Shown here: positions 1 through 14,429 of the stretch, piece after piece
Position numbering within the stretch: position 1 is the first letter of the stretch
Layout of the letters: every line of letters begins with the position of its first letter
Assembly (NCBI GenBank): GCA_963573385.1
Contig: CAUYLG010038270.1
Location: 53,413-117,412, forward strand
Direction of reading: 5' to 3'
Origin: Cacajao melanocephalus
Taxonomy: Eukaryota; Chordata; Mammalia; Primates; Pitheciidae
Length of the DNA stretch: 64,000 bases
Position numbers and translations under genes: made by a program
The notes under the pieces: generated by a model
Told to the model about the DNA's origin: nothing
The model's input: the letters and a program-made list of their open reading frames with translations, nothing else
Databases searched by the model: none

Positions 1-100
1 TTGCAAAGTCTCTCTTTCCATGGAGGTAACATACTCACAGGTTCTGGGAATTAGGGCACAGACATCTTTGGGGGTGCCATTATTCTGCCTGTAACCAAGA
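1..100 (-). mobile_element. MLT1-type MaLR LTR, fragment cut by window edge
   Basis: Read in reverse complement, this begins with the typical MLT1 opening (a 'cagaataatggc' motif, then 'aaagatgt', then 'cctaattcccagaacctgtg') and runs through 'gggactttgcaa'-like sequence into the window edge. It is therefore the 5' part of a minus-oriented, non-coding MaLR LTR. It is an old copy with many substitutions; the exact subfamily was not determined. Confidence 0.7.
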
Positions 101-830
101 GTGTTACTAATTTTCTCACAGAGTGCACCTCTTTTAACTTCCATCTCGGCAAATTTGTGTTGACAGCTGGGCCCTGCAATTCATTAATGAGACAATTAAT
201 GTTTGAGATGATCATCATTTCTAGTGTGTAGGAGCTAAAACTGTTTTTGGAATTTTAGGTGAAAATCTCTGAAATGACTAATAAACAATGGAATTAAGCC
301 CTTATTAAGATTGAAGGGGCAATTTGACCTCACAAGGAAAGTTGATTTAACTGTGGGTTCTGAGTCACCAGTACCACTAAATTCATTAGTTGAATACTTC
401 CGAGAATTTCCTCATTTTGTCTGCGTATTGAAGGACATCATGTATAATAAAGTCAATTGATAATGAACTTGGCTATTTTCTATTCTCTGTGGACTTAATT
501 TGGAGTCACAATTCCCTAGACAAACACCACCAGACATTTCTGCCTCATTCTTCAGATCTCAAAAGTAATTGAATTTGGTGAAGAAAAGAATGCATGACTC
601 CTTTAAATTGGCTGCCATTATCGGGTATTTCAACCAAGAGAGAAGGAAATGTATTTTCTTTGCTTTTTCCCTTTCATTTCTGCAGCAATTTCATACATTT
701 TGAAATGCAAATAAAGAACTCAAAATTGTAGGGCATTTTCCACCTTCAAGAAAGTGGATGTCCAAAGCTAAAGCCATTTCTCAAGCATTCACATGGCCAT
801 GGATGCTGTATCTGGTAGGATCAGACATGG
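101..830. other. Unrecognised AT-rich sequence
   Basis: No repeat family, splice-site pair or long open frame is recognised here. It looks like ordinary intronic or intergenic DNA. Confidence 0.5.
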
Positions 831-842
831 CCTGAAACAAAC

Positions 843-1132
843 TTTTTTTTTTTCTTTTTTCAAAACCAAGTTTTGCTTTGTTGCCCAGGCTGAAGTGCAC
901 TGGTGCGATATTGGTTCACTGCAACCTCCGCCTACTGGGTTCAAGCAATTCTCATGCCCCAGTCTCCCTAGTAGCTGGGATTACAGGCGCCTGCAACAAC
1001 GCCCGGCTTTTTTAATAGAGATGGGGTTTCACCATGCTGGCAGGCTGGGTCTCAAATTCCTGACTTCAAGTGATCCGCCTGCCTCGGCTTCCCAAAGTTC
1101 TGGGATTACAGATGTGAGCCGCTGCACCCGGC
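843..1132 (-). mobile_element. Alu SINE, full length, antisense
   Basis: A T-rich run is followed by the reverse complement of both Alu monomers, ending in the inverted Alu head ('gctgcacccggcc'). It is flanked by an 8-bp TSD, 'cctgaaac', at 831-838 and 1133-1140. A 114-codon open frame across it (793-1137) is the familiar antisense-Alu frame and not a gene. Antisense Alus supply polypyrimidine tracts and can be exonised, but no donor is evident here. Confidence 0.95.
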
Positions 1133-1140
1133 CCTGAAAC

Positions 1141-3636
1141 TGTTCTTGCTGATTGATTTTTAAAGTATTATACAGAAGAATTCTGGCATCTTCACAGAAT
1201 TGAGAATCCTATTGCCTTTCTCTTTACCCATCAGAATGGGAATGAAAGCCAGCAAGTGTGAAGGGAAAGTACTTTGAAGTTGGAAAGTTTATTATACATC
1301 TCCTTCTTTGGGTTGCTTATGTGCTTCAAAAACTACTGCAAAATTGTCTGCACGAAAACTCCCATGTTTAGCATTACCTCAAAATAAGCATTTAAATTAA
1401 TTGTAAATCAAATTATTTCAACTGTTTTGAGCTTTATAGAGTTAAGAGTGAGGGTGAAGGGAGACCCAACTAAATCAGGTGCTAATTTTTTCTACCATAA
1501 TTAGCTTTCCATGGGAGTCTGAAAATATAAGGAGATATATTTCCACTTCTTGCCTTTTGTAGTTCCAGCAATGGACTAATAGGGTAAGAAGGAGAGGCAT
1601 GAGGGGTAGAGCCATTCCCAGGTGGTTTCACAGAGCCATTTTTTAAGTAATGCCTTCATGGTATACTATCTTGCATCACAAACATGGCTAAAGAACTACT
1701 GTATTTCATTGACATAAGGTGCATTTGTTTTACACTTTAAGGTCCCTAAAATCAGGATTTGTTTTACAGTTGATGGCATTTCCAATTAATTGGCAGCAAT
1801 TGGTAGTACATGAGATAATGCAGCCTTATCTGATTTGGATGGCTTGTTACATTTAATGAAATATGATATTTATTTTAGTATTTCATGGAAGGGCTTTCTC
1901 AGATACCAGTATACCTGGTTATTTCTGTCTTCAGCAAGATGATTTGTATAAACTTTTCTTCACAGCTAAATACCGTATTTAAAGGAGTTTTAGGATTTCC
2001 ATGTACCAAAAAATAGTTTTGGTTTTGGGACTTTAGGATTTAAAGATGGAGAATTAATTCCCATGTGTAGATATTCTTCCAGGCATCAGGGAGTGGCTTT
2101 CCCTCTATGCACCTGACTTTCAGAATAACACACATTTGTTGAACAATGCTAATAAATCAAAAGCAGCAGATTAACCTTGAAAATGTCCCGATATGGGATG
2201 ACAGGCAACTTTTTTATACTTTCCTGTTTTGCTATTTTTTCTTTAATGAATAGGTGTTACAGAGCCATCCTTGGGTCAAGAAAGTAATAATAGCAGCCTT
2301 CCTCATGTGAGACTTGTTGTCAAATTGTATACTTTAAATATGTGCAGTTTGTGTTATGTCACTTATACTTTTTTAAAAAAAGTCATTGTTGAAAAAATAA
2401 TTATAGTAATGGAAGTATGACACAGTGCAGCAAAAACATTAGCGTCAAGAAGATTTCAAAGAGCAGAGTAACCCTTGAGCTTACCTGTGCAGAGCCTCAA
2501 AGGAAGAATAAAGTTTGCCAGGCAGAAAACAGAAAGCAGCAGGATGGAGCATTCCAGGGGGAGGAGATCAGAACAGGATACAAAGCTGGAAGTATTGGGG
2601 GTGGCAGTCACATCACTTTCAACCCTGGGTTCTAATGATTTGTACAGATGTCACTGCCACTCTTAACTTGCTGGACTCACTTCTGTGACCCTTAAAAAGT
2701 CTAATAGAGAATCTTGCAGGCTTAGTAGAGTGCTCCTAGAGGAGGACAATACCAGTGCACAGAAGGGGCTGGACCTCCCCAGGCATCTACCTACAGAAGA
2801 CATTTGCAAAGGGAGAGAAAGCCTGTGAGACAGAAGCTACACATATGTGGGTATCTGGGTGGGGTGGCAGCAGACACAAAAATGGAAAGGATTTCAGTGT
2901 GTATTCCCTTTGGAGAAAGGAGCTTTGGTCTCCCTCTGTTCTGAACCCAGCCTTGCTCTGGCTCCATGAAGAATGTCCGGCATAGTCTGTGGGGCCCCAG
3001 GGGTTTTGCAGCTGGCTGGACAGAACAGTGCTCCTTCAGAAGCAGCAACCCCAGGACCCGAGGTTTGCCAACAGACACCTTATCAGGGTATCTGATAAGA
3101 GGACCTAAAACCTGGGAGTGACCCAGTAAGGTAGCTGACCCCTCCACAAGCAGGCTGGCCAAATGCCAGTAAGAATGATAATGGGACATTATTTGTACTC
3201 ACAGAGTGGCACAGTTTAGAACACTGGGGTGAGAGTCAATTACTTTTGAGCTAACATTTGTTGTTTCAACGTACCACCAAGAAAACATCAGCTAGCAACA
3301 TGAGATTATTTATTAGGGATAAAGTCTTTGATTTTATTCTTGCCTCTCCTACAGAAGACTTCCACAGAGGTTTGTTTTATTTTGTTTTGTTTTTTATACC
3401 AATTACTTCAACCATTTTCAGTCTCTCTTCACTCCCCACCACACAAAACAGAAATAATAGTGGTTATTAATTACACAGGTGTTTTAGTTAAAATTTAAAG
3501 TTTACTATCTATGAGATACATGATTTTATGGTATGTAATCCTAATTCGGGTCATCTGTAAGCTCATCTTACTTACATTCTCTGCTGAAGAGTCTGTGATC
3601 AACAATCATTCTCTGGGTTTTAGGACACACCGAGAA
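1141..3636. other. Mostly unrecognised intronic/intergenic sequence
   Basis: No Alu, L1 or coding signal is recognised apart from a possible ancient repeat at 2430-2610. Short open frames of 60-130 codons occur on both strands near 2400-3190 but lack splice-site support and codon-like composition. Confidence 0.45.
2430..2610 (+). repeat. Possible ancient interspersed repeat fragment
   Basis: The wording 'aagtttgccaggcagaaaa' followed by 'gcattccaggggga' resembles a widespread old mammalian repeat whose other likely fragments in this window lie at 50260-50790 and 53290-54750. I cannot name the family with confidence. Confidence 0.35.
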
Positions 3637-4123
<487 letters not shown>

Positions 4124-5011
4124 TTCTATTTCCCATTTGTGTTGTCTTAGAAAAAATTATGTTCTTTTTTTCTTTTTAAATGAGCTTAATGCTGGAAACT
4201 ATGTCAGTTACCATTCTTGCCCATTTGTTGGTGTGTGAGTATTTCCTCTCTCTAGTACAGATGCCTCCAAATGGCCCAGATCTACAGATAGCACAGAGGA
4301 GTTGACTAAATGGGACTCAAAGTATTTTTCACATGCCAAAGCTAAAACAAATTTATGTCCAGATATAATCTCTTAAATTCTCTAAAAGAGAAGGAAAACA
4401 TACCAGTCTACTTGGGAGATTTAATTGTGGATGTCTTAGTAACAGCATCTATCCAAAATAGGCCAAAATCATTTTTACAGATGATATTTTAGTCCATCAT
4501 TTCAGGAACGATATTTCATCGTCATATAATCATTTCCAAAAACTGAATCTCAGGGTGAGAGTTGAGCTTGTTCTTTTTCTTCAGATGAATAGCTCATTAT
4601 TACCATAATTGAAAGAGGTTTATTAGGCATCTGCATATGACTCAGGCTGTTTAATGGAGTGGGAATCCCTTACCCTCTCAATTTTCCCACCCAACCTCTG
4701 TGTGCCAGACTAGCTTATTTTATACTGTTTCAGTAGAATTTTTTTTGAAACAGACATTAGTACTTGGATTTGAGTATAACGCAAGTCACATCAAATGACA
4801 TCCCTTACCCCACAACAACCTTTACTTATGGAGCAAAATTCCGGTAAAATATGTTAAGCTATATAATAGAAGTTAATTCAGTTTCACTGGATTTTTGTTT
4901 TATGTGCTGGAATTTTAAAGGAGTTTTACTGGATTTTATGTCCTGCTACTCATTTTTTTTTACATTCCTACCATCTCAGTTCACTCATTCTTTCTTTTAT
5001 AAGTCTTTCAT
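4124..5011. other. Unrecognised AT-rich sequence
   Basis: Nothing is recognised between the Alu above and the L1 end below; only short T-runs are visible. Confidence 0.45.
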
Positions 5012-5286
5012 ATTTTTAATTTTTTTATTTTAATAGCTTTTGGGGTACAACTGGTTTTTGGTTACATGGATAAATTGTATAGTGGTGAAGTTTGAGAGTT
5101 TAGTCTGCCCATACGGGAGTAGTGTACATTGTACCCAGTATGTAGTTTTTCATCCCGTGTCCCACTTCTGTCCTCCCACTTCTGGATCTCCATAGTTCAC
5201 TGTATTACTCTGGGTGCCTGTGCATACCCATAGCTTAACTCCCACTTATAAGAACAATATGGTATTTGGTTTATTTTCTATTAAAT
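5012..5286 (-). mobile_element. LINE-1 3' end, antisense
   Basis: The stretch 'gcttttggggtacaactgg', 'ggttacatggataa', 'gtagtgtacattgtaccca' and 'cccacttataagaacaatatgg' is the reverse complement of an L1 3' untranslated region of primate-to-middle age. It is 5'-truncated, as is usual, and holds no open reading frame. Confidence 0.9.
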
Positions 5287-5345
5287 GAGAATGTTTCAAG
5301 GAAAGAGGATGTAAATCCTCAAAACAGAATTTCATATTTTGTTTT

Positions 5346-5379
5346 AATGCAAAATTAAATTTAATGTAAAATTAAATTC
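5346..5379. repeat. 17-bp direct tandem duplication
   Basis: 'aatgcaaaattaaattt' is followed immediately by 'aatgtaaaattaaattc' (15 of 17 identical). It is AT-rich and probably arose by replication slippage. Confidence 0.7.
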
Positions 5380-5627
5380 AATCTCTATTTACCTGAGCAA
5401 TAACTAAACTTAAAATACTGTGTAGTACTGACTTTATTCCATTGCAGATAAGTAGATACCATAGTAATCTTTTTATCTACCATTGTGAGATTGACAACAG
5501 TTGTTTAATAGAGTGTTTCTGGTAGGATGATTGCCAAACCCATCTATAGGAAGTGGGTTGAAGTAAAGGTTTATTCAAAGATAAATTAGTTAGATTAAAA
5601 GTCAGCAGGTCAGTGTCTTAAATATAA

Positions 5628-6780
5628 GAACCCAAACTGTAAGTATCAGGGAGGAAAACATAGGTTTAAATCTTCATGGCCTTGAATTTGGCAATGGATT
5701 CTTAGCTATGACACCAAAAGCATGAGCAACAAAAGAAAAATTAGGTAAATTAAAGTTTATTTAGAATTTTTTAGAATTTTAAATTTAGAAAATGTAGAAT
5801 TTTTGTGCATCAAAAAACATTGATAAAATGAAAAGATGATTAACAGGATGGGAGAAAATACTTGCAAATCATAAATCTGATAACAGTTTCGTATCCAAAC
5901 TAGATCAAGAACTCTTTCAACTCAACAATAAAAAGACAAACCAATTAAAAAATGGCAAAGGACTTGAATAGATATTTCTCTAAAGATATACAGATGGCTA
6001 ACAAACCCATGAAAAGATGCTCAACATCATTAGTTATTAGGGAAATACAAATCAAAACTACAGTGAGACACCACTTCATACCCACAAGGATAGCTATAAT
6101 TTTTTTAATGGAAAATAACAAGCATTGGCAAGGTTGTAAATAAATTGGAACCTCATACATTGTTGGACTGAAAAATGATTTCACTGCTGTGGAAAATGGT
6201 TTGGCATTTCCTTAAAAAGTTTAACATAAAGTTATTATATAACCCAGAAATTCTGTTCCTAAGTGTATACACAAAAGGATTGAAAACATAGACTCGAACT
6301 AGGGTACGTACACGCATTTCATAGCAGTACTACTAACAGTAACCAAAAGGTAGAAACAGCCCAAATACTCATTAACAGATGAATGGATAAACACATTGTT
6401 GTATATCCATGCGATACAGTATTATTCAGCCATAAAAAGGAATGAGGTGCTGATACATGCTACAGGATGGATGAACCTCAAAAACATTATGTTAAGTATA
6501 AGAAGCCACTCACAAAGGTCACATATTGTATGATTCCATTTATATAAAATATCTAGAATAGATAAATCCAAGAGACAGATGGAAATTGGCTGGGGCATGG
6601 GGGATATGGGGAGACCCTGCTTAATGGGTAAGGGATTTTTACTTCAGAGTGATGGAAATATTTTGTAACTAGATAGAGGTAGTGGTTGTATAACCTTATG
6701 AATGTACTAAGTGGCACTGAACCGTTCACTTTAAAATGGTTAATTGTATGTTCCGTGAACTTCACCTCAATAAACAAAAC
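5628..6780 (+). mobile_element. LINE-1 (L1M-type) ORF2 end and 3' UTR
   Basis: The sequence follows the L1M consensus from 'gaaaacataggtttaaatc', 'gacaccaaaagcatgagcaa' and 'aatggcaaaggacttgaata' through 'ccataaaaaggaatgagg' to 'cacctcaataaac'. It is diverged by many substitutions and indels. Short open frames on both strands (for example 5952-6143) are relics and not functional. Its 3' end lies about 215 bp upstream of the candidate exon at 6996. Confidence 0.93.
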
Positions 6781-6995
6781 AAAAAGTCATTAATACAAAA
6801 TAAAAATGATGGTGAAGTATATTCCCAGAACTGCTTAACATGTACATGTTCACTTTCATATATATATTTCTCATTAAAGTAGCTGGTAGAGATTAAGAAC
6901 AATGAATTGGTTCTGAATGAGCAGTAATAGATGTCATGTTTAACTTGGGTTTTGAAAGTCAAAATGAAATTAATTGCTATTTCTTCTTCTTTCAG

Positions 6996-7032
6996 GACTC
7001 TCAGCTTGTATCCTCTGGACACAATAATCCAA
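6996..7032 (+). CDS. Candidate internal coding exon (37 nt), gene not recognised
   Basis: Seen: an acceptor 'tatttcttcttctttcag' directly before the exon, with a possible branch-point adenine in 'attaat' about 20-25 bases upstream, and a donor CCAA|gtaagaaa after it. In the first frame it reads DSQLVSSGHNNP plus one base; that base joins the candidate exon at 17920 to make a Lys codon, and the frame stays open. A second frame is also open across both exons; the third has a stop. Inferred: an internal exon of a plus-strand gene encoding a polar, probably disordered segment. Its length is not divisible by three, so skipping would shift the frame. I do not recognise the protein. It could instead be a non-coding RNA exon or a chance match. 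No repeat overlaps it. Confidence 0.5.
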
Positions 7033-7039
7033 GTAAGAA

Positions 7040-8284
7040 AGACTTCACTCTAGGTTTCACATGGGGAGCAGGGGGTGGGGTGGAGGGCAGAAGGGGAGGG
7101 AGGATGAGCATGCAGTAGACAGTAGGTTTAAAAGAATTTTACTAAAAAACTGGGGAAAGGGGCCATTTGTTCAAGTGCTGCCCAAATGAATGATAAGATT
7201 TATGATGACCTTGAGTGTGCATATTCAAGGAAAGGAGGGCCAAAACAGAAAATGGTGAATTTCAAAGCCATCCTAAGAGAAAGAAACATCATGCTTTATT
7301 GTAGTTGTTTCTAGTATATATGGAGGGAAAAAAAAACTTAAAAGGCACACAGTTGGTTGTCTAAATTAAAGGAAAATGAATGAGCAAAGAAAACCAATCA
7401 GTAGACCTTAAGATAAATGACCTTAGAATCCATGAAAAAAGTCACAACTGGCTGGGTATGTGTACCGTGCCCTTTTCCAGATATAGAGACTCAACTGTCT
7501 AAAAAGCAGCTTGCTTATTGAATCAATAGCTAATAAAACATATGGGCTTTTTTGTCAAAGAGAGGATATTATCATTCCATGAAGCAGTGTTTTAGTTCTC
7601 TTCTTTGGCACTACTAATTGGTATTAATGTTGTCTTGAGCATTAAAAATGCATAAACTACCCCGTTCATGTCCTAAAAGCACGCTCACAAAGACTGGGCT
7701 GTGTTAGTTTCACAACCAGACAGCAAGCTAAGAGCACCCCTTGCCAAGTACAAAGCTGCATTTGAAGACTGAGCATTCTCTGAGCTGTAGATCTGTCTGC
7801 AGATCTGAAGCTCAACCGCTGGGCAACTGCAAGGCAAATGGGCTGCACAGAAAAGATGTCCAGGCAAATGCATCGGGAAGCAGCAGAATTTTCAGGCACA
7901 GCTAGAGAAAGGCCGGTGGAGGGGCTGATAGCACAGTGGTGTAGAGGCAACATCATTTAATTATCCCACCCTCTGTTGGGATTTGCTGTGGGCACAGGCA
8001 CCAGTGATGAGGCAAAATGCCAAGAGACATGAAATCTGAAGAAAACGATAAATTTAGTCATAAGAAAAGTGATCAGAAGAAGTGCTTGGTTAAGTCCGTG
8101 TGGTGGTATCCAGGCGTCAGCATCACACACCACAGACTAGAATGTCTTAAAGACTTGCCGTTGGTTTCCTCACTGTGTCTCACTATTGAATTTAAATGTT
8201 CAGGGTAAAGGGAGGATCTCATAGATGAATAAATACGCCTTCTCCCAGCTTGGCATTTTTGACAGACAGAAGAGCAAAGGAAAT
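7040..8284. other. Non-repetitive sequence after the candidate exon
   Basis: No repeat is recognised. There is a G-rich purine patch at about 7061-7106 ('gggagcagggggtggggtgg' and following). Short open frames on both strands near 7666-7956 have no splice-site support. Being repeat-free beside a candidate exon, this stretch is a reasonable place to look for conserved intronic splicing elements. Confidence 0.4.
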
Positions 8285-8520
8285 TCTTGTTGAGTGTCTA
8301 TTCTGTGCTAGCCTCCTGACTTATGGTATTTCACTTAATCTTCACAATAGCTGCATGAGCAGGGCATTAGGATCTCAATTTTACACATGAAGAAGATGAG
8401 ATTCTGAGGCTAACATCTAGTCATTTTTTAGTCACCTTGCTAAAAAAATGACAGCTAGAATTTGAATTCAGAGATCTCTGCCCCAAAGACACAGCTTTTC
8501 ATCCCACTATGTTGATTCCC
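8285..8520 (+). mobile_element. MIR SINE
   Basis: Consensus-like wording runs in order: 'ttgttgagtgtctattctgtg', 'ttaatcttcacaatagctgc', 'attttacacatgaagaagatg', then a diverged core and 'agaatttgaattcagag'. It is an ancient tRNA-derived SINE with no coding content. Confidence 0.8.
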
Positions 8521-8772
8521 AGAAAGCTGCTGCTATCACTTCACCATGAGATTGAATTCTTGTCCAATAACTATCTGCTGTGATTTCTGTGTATATCCAG
8601 CATATTTTTATGGCATGCTGTAATATTCATTGCAATTAAAATTATGTAAAAACGGACCCTTCTTCTGCAGGACATGATATGGCACGATCCCTGTGTGGTA
8701 CAAAACTCTCTAGCATTTCGTTGTCCAGCAAAAGTTTTTGATTAGCTTTTTCTTTTCTGGGAGTAAGAGGAC

Positions 8773-9066
8773 TTTTGTTTTGTTTTGTTTTCTTGAGACA
8801 AGGTCTATCTCTGTTGCCCAGGCTAGAGAGTACAGTGGCCCAATTATAGCTCACTGTAACCTTGAATTCCTGGGCTCAAGAAGTCCTTCCACCTTAGCTT
8901 CCCAAGTAGCCAGGACTACAGGAACATACCACTTTTTAAATTTTTTCTTAGAGACAGCATTAAACTATGTTGCACAGGCTCATCTTGAACTCCTGGCTTC
9001 AAGTGGTCCTTTTGCCTTGACCTCCCAAAGTACTGAGATTATAGGTGTGAGCCACGATGCCTGGCC
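8773..9066 (-). mobile_element. Alu SINE, antisense (J-like)
   Basis: A T/G-rich tail complement ('ttttgttttgttttgttttc') is followed by both inverted monomers and ends in 'gagccacgatgcctggcc'. Older features such as 'ccttgaattcctgggctcaag' suit the J subfamily. It is the first antisense Alu downstream of the candidate exon at 6996 and could pair in RNA with the sense Alu at 3806. Confidence 0.93.
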
Positions 9067-10380
9067 TTTTTTCATTTTTAAATAAATCTTTCTCCAACAC
9101 TTCAGCATGTGTATATAAAAATAATACTCCTATTAAAAATCTGAGCATTCTCTGCAACTTATAGCACATTTGAAATTTGAGGAGAACTGACCCCACCAGC
9201 ATTTCCCATGCTGTTTTTGTATTTGGTTTGAAGTCATGATTCCAGTAAACATGTAGTAAATAGATAAATGCAGAACTTCAGAGAAACCAAAAACAAAATA
9301 TATGTGTGGATTGATTACTAACTCTTATTATTTTAGGCCAGTGATTTTATTCTCTTTGAAGTGAGAAAGACTGTATTATATAGATACTAAAGAAAATATT
9401 GTTTAAACAGAAAATGACTTTCAATATAAATCTTTTAAACGGTAGATTGTTTGCTGAATTACTGATCAATCGAACTTGATATTATAAAATGGAAGCTTAT
9501 TAAGCATTGAGATGCTTGAATATTTACATGGATGATTTATATCTACATTTTTTAAAATTATGAGAACATCCTATTCAGTTGAGACTGCGCTTAAGCAATT
9601 CTTCCTCTCCCTTCAAAATCCCCACCTAACAGCCATGAAGCTGTAGAAATGGAAATAAATCTAAAATAGCACTGAAACCAGGAAAAAGTGTCATCAGCAA
9701 ACCAGAAATTTAGCTGTGTTTCTGGAAAGCCAAAAGTAATAAGACCCTACTGAAAAATAATCTTCAACAGGGAAAGTCATGACACAGCAGAGGAAGAAAG
9801 ATCAGACAAACAGGAACAAACTTCAGTGGTGGTGGGAACAGCCCCCAGGAGCCCCAGGAAAGACCACATTTCCACTGGACCCCAAGAGAGAACAAGTGCA
9901 AATTGCTTGCAGTGATAGGAACACCTGGCCATCCTTCAACCATTAACCCGCTACCCCCATCCTTGCAGATTCCCACACAGAGCTTTCAGGGTAATTTTTT
10001 TCTCAGAAACAGAATAGATTCTAAGATAATACCAGACCTTAAAAATAGATGGCATGGGATAATGGCAGAAGAGTCAACTGTTTCTTGAGAGAAATACACA
10101 AAAATCCTACACACCTAAAGTACAGTACTTTATATTTTTCTTGGAGGAGTGAGTGGAGGAAGGGCTTGGGCTTGCAGCTTGCCTGGAGGTTTCTCTTTTC
10201 TTGAGCCCTACATGAATCCTTCAAGTCAACGTACCCTGCCCACTTACAAAGAGCCATATATCAGCTCTTCCCTACAAGGAATAGATGTGTTAGGAAAATG
10301 GATCGGTATACTGATACAGGAGAGCCATGCCAACTACCTTTTGTTAACCAGTTTGTTATTTAAAAATATGAATATATAAT
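9067..10380. other. AT-rich sequence, possibly the 5' part of an old LINE
   Basis: From about 9570 the composition becomes A-rich and continuous with the HAL1-like LINE that follows, so this may be its poorly conserved 5' region. I cannot match it firmly. The open frames at 9764-10379 are short, conflicting and unsupported. Confidence 0.3.
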
Positions 10381-13280
<2,900 letters not shown>

Positions 13281-14130
13281 CCAGAAAAAAAAAGAGAATG
13301 ATTGACACACAGTTCTTTTGCCAATAGCTGGTGGGAAGGGTGGGAAGAGATGGGAGCCGGTGAAGACGCTTTTGATAAGGTTCCATCCCTGGCCTAGAAA
13401 GTGTTTTCACAGTTCATTCATTTTAATGTTTGGAAAGTGTCTACATACATTTCATGTAAATATATATTTTATGTTCACTAAATGCATGCTCAATTTAACA
13501 GCATTTTAGGGAGAACATAACCTTAACTTGAGACAAACCTGTGACGTGGTGGAATATAACAGTGGGAATTCATTTGACATAAATGCTGGGAACATTTGCA
13601 CTCATTCCGTGTTAGTGACATTCCCTTCTGTTCAGGTCTACTCAGACTGCCTTGTTCTTTAGCGACTAATATTTATATTGTCACAATATTGCAAATTCTC
13701 ATTATTAGTTTATAATTTTTTACTTGACCTATAGGCAAGACCAAAAATTAAATTATTAACTATATTAATACTAAGGAGGATGACTCAGTAATTACGGAAC
13801 AGAATATAAACATTTTAAATCTTAACAATATAAAAGGAAAGATACAGCTGTGAGCGGGGAGGTGGGAGAGAAGGATAGATGAGTGAGTTTCCTCATTTTA
13901 CATGTTATAAAAGAAAAGATACTGTCAGAAGGTGATTAATCACAAAAAGTAAGATTAAATGTATTTAAAGTTACAAATACCCACTAGAGGCACTAAAAGT
14001 AATAACAGAACTAATAAAAATTACAAGGGGAGGGGAGGGGGAAAGTATTAAATACCTTGCCTCTTGTCTTTCATATCAGAAATCATGAGGCACTCTCTAA
14101 AGTTGGGACATCTAGAAATAAAAACACATC
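13281..14130. other. Unrecognised AT-rich sequence
   Basis: The first 150 bases may be the tail of the LINE above. A purine run 'ggggaggggagggggaaag' lies at about 14026-14045. Nothing else is recognised. Confidence 0.4.
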
Positions 14131-14429
14131 GGCTGGGCGCAGTAGCTCACACCTGTAATCCCAGCACTTTGAGAGGCCAAGGAGGGTGGATTACTTGAGG
14201 CCAAGAGTTCAAGAGCAGCCTGGCCAACATGGTAAAACCCTGTCTCTACTAAAAATACAAAAATTATCCAGGTGTAGTGGCATGCACCTGTAATCCCAGC
14301 TACTCAGGAGGCTGAGACAGGAGAATCATTTGAAATCACCCGGGAGTCAGAGATTGCAGTGAGCTGAGATCGTGCCACTGCACTCCAGCCTGGGCAACAG
14401 AGTGAGACTCTATCTCAAAAGAAAAAAAA
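14131..14429 (+). mobile_element. Alu SINE, full length
   Basis: Runs from 'ggctgggcgcagtagctca' to 'agagtgagactctatctc' with a short A-rich tail. A small insertion ('aatcac' before 'ccgggag') lies in the right monomer. No clear TSD was found. Confidence 0.95.

Noticed and set aside
793..1137. 114-codon open frame with a protein-like look
   Set aside because: It lies almost wholly in an antisense Alu; the translated phrases are the standard antisense-Alu frame.
5952..6143. Open frame in the L1M at 5.6-6.8 kb as a possible peptide gene
   Set aside because: It is residual L1M sequence; the same text is repeated in the other L1M 3' ends of this window.
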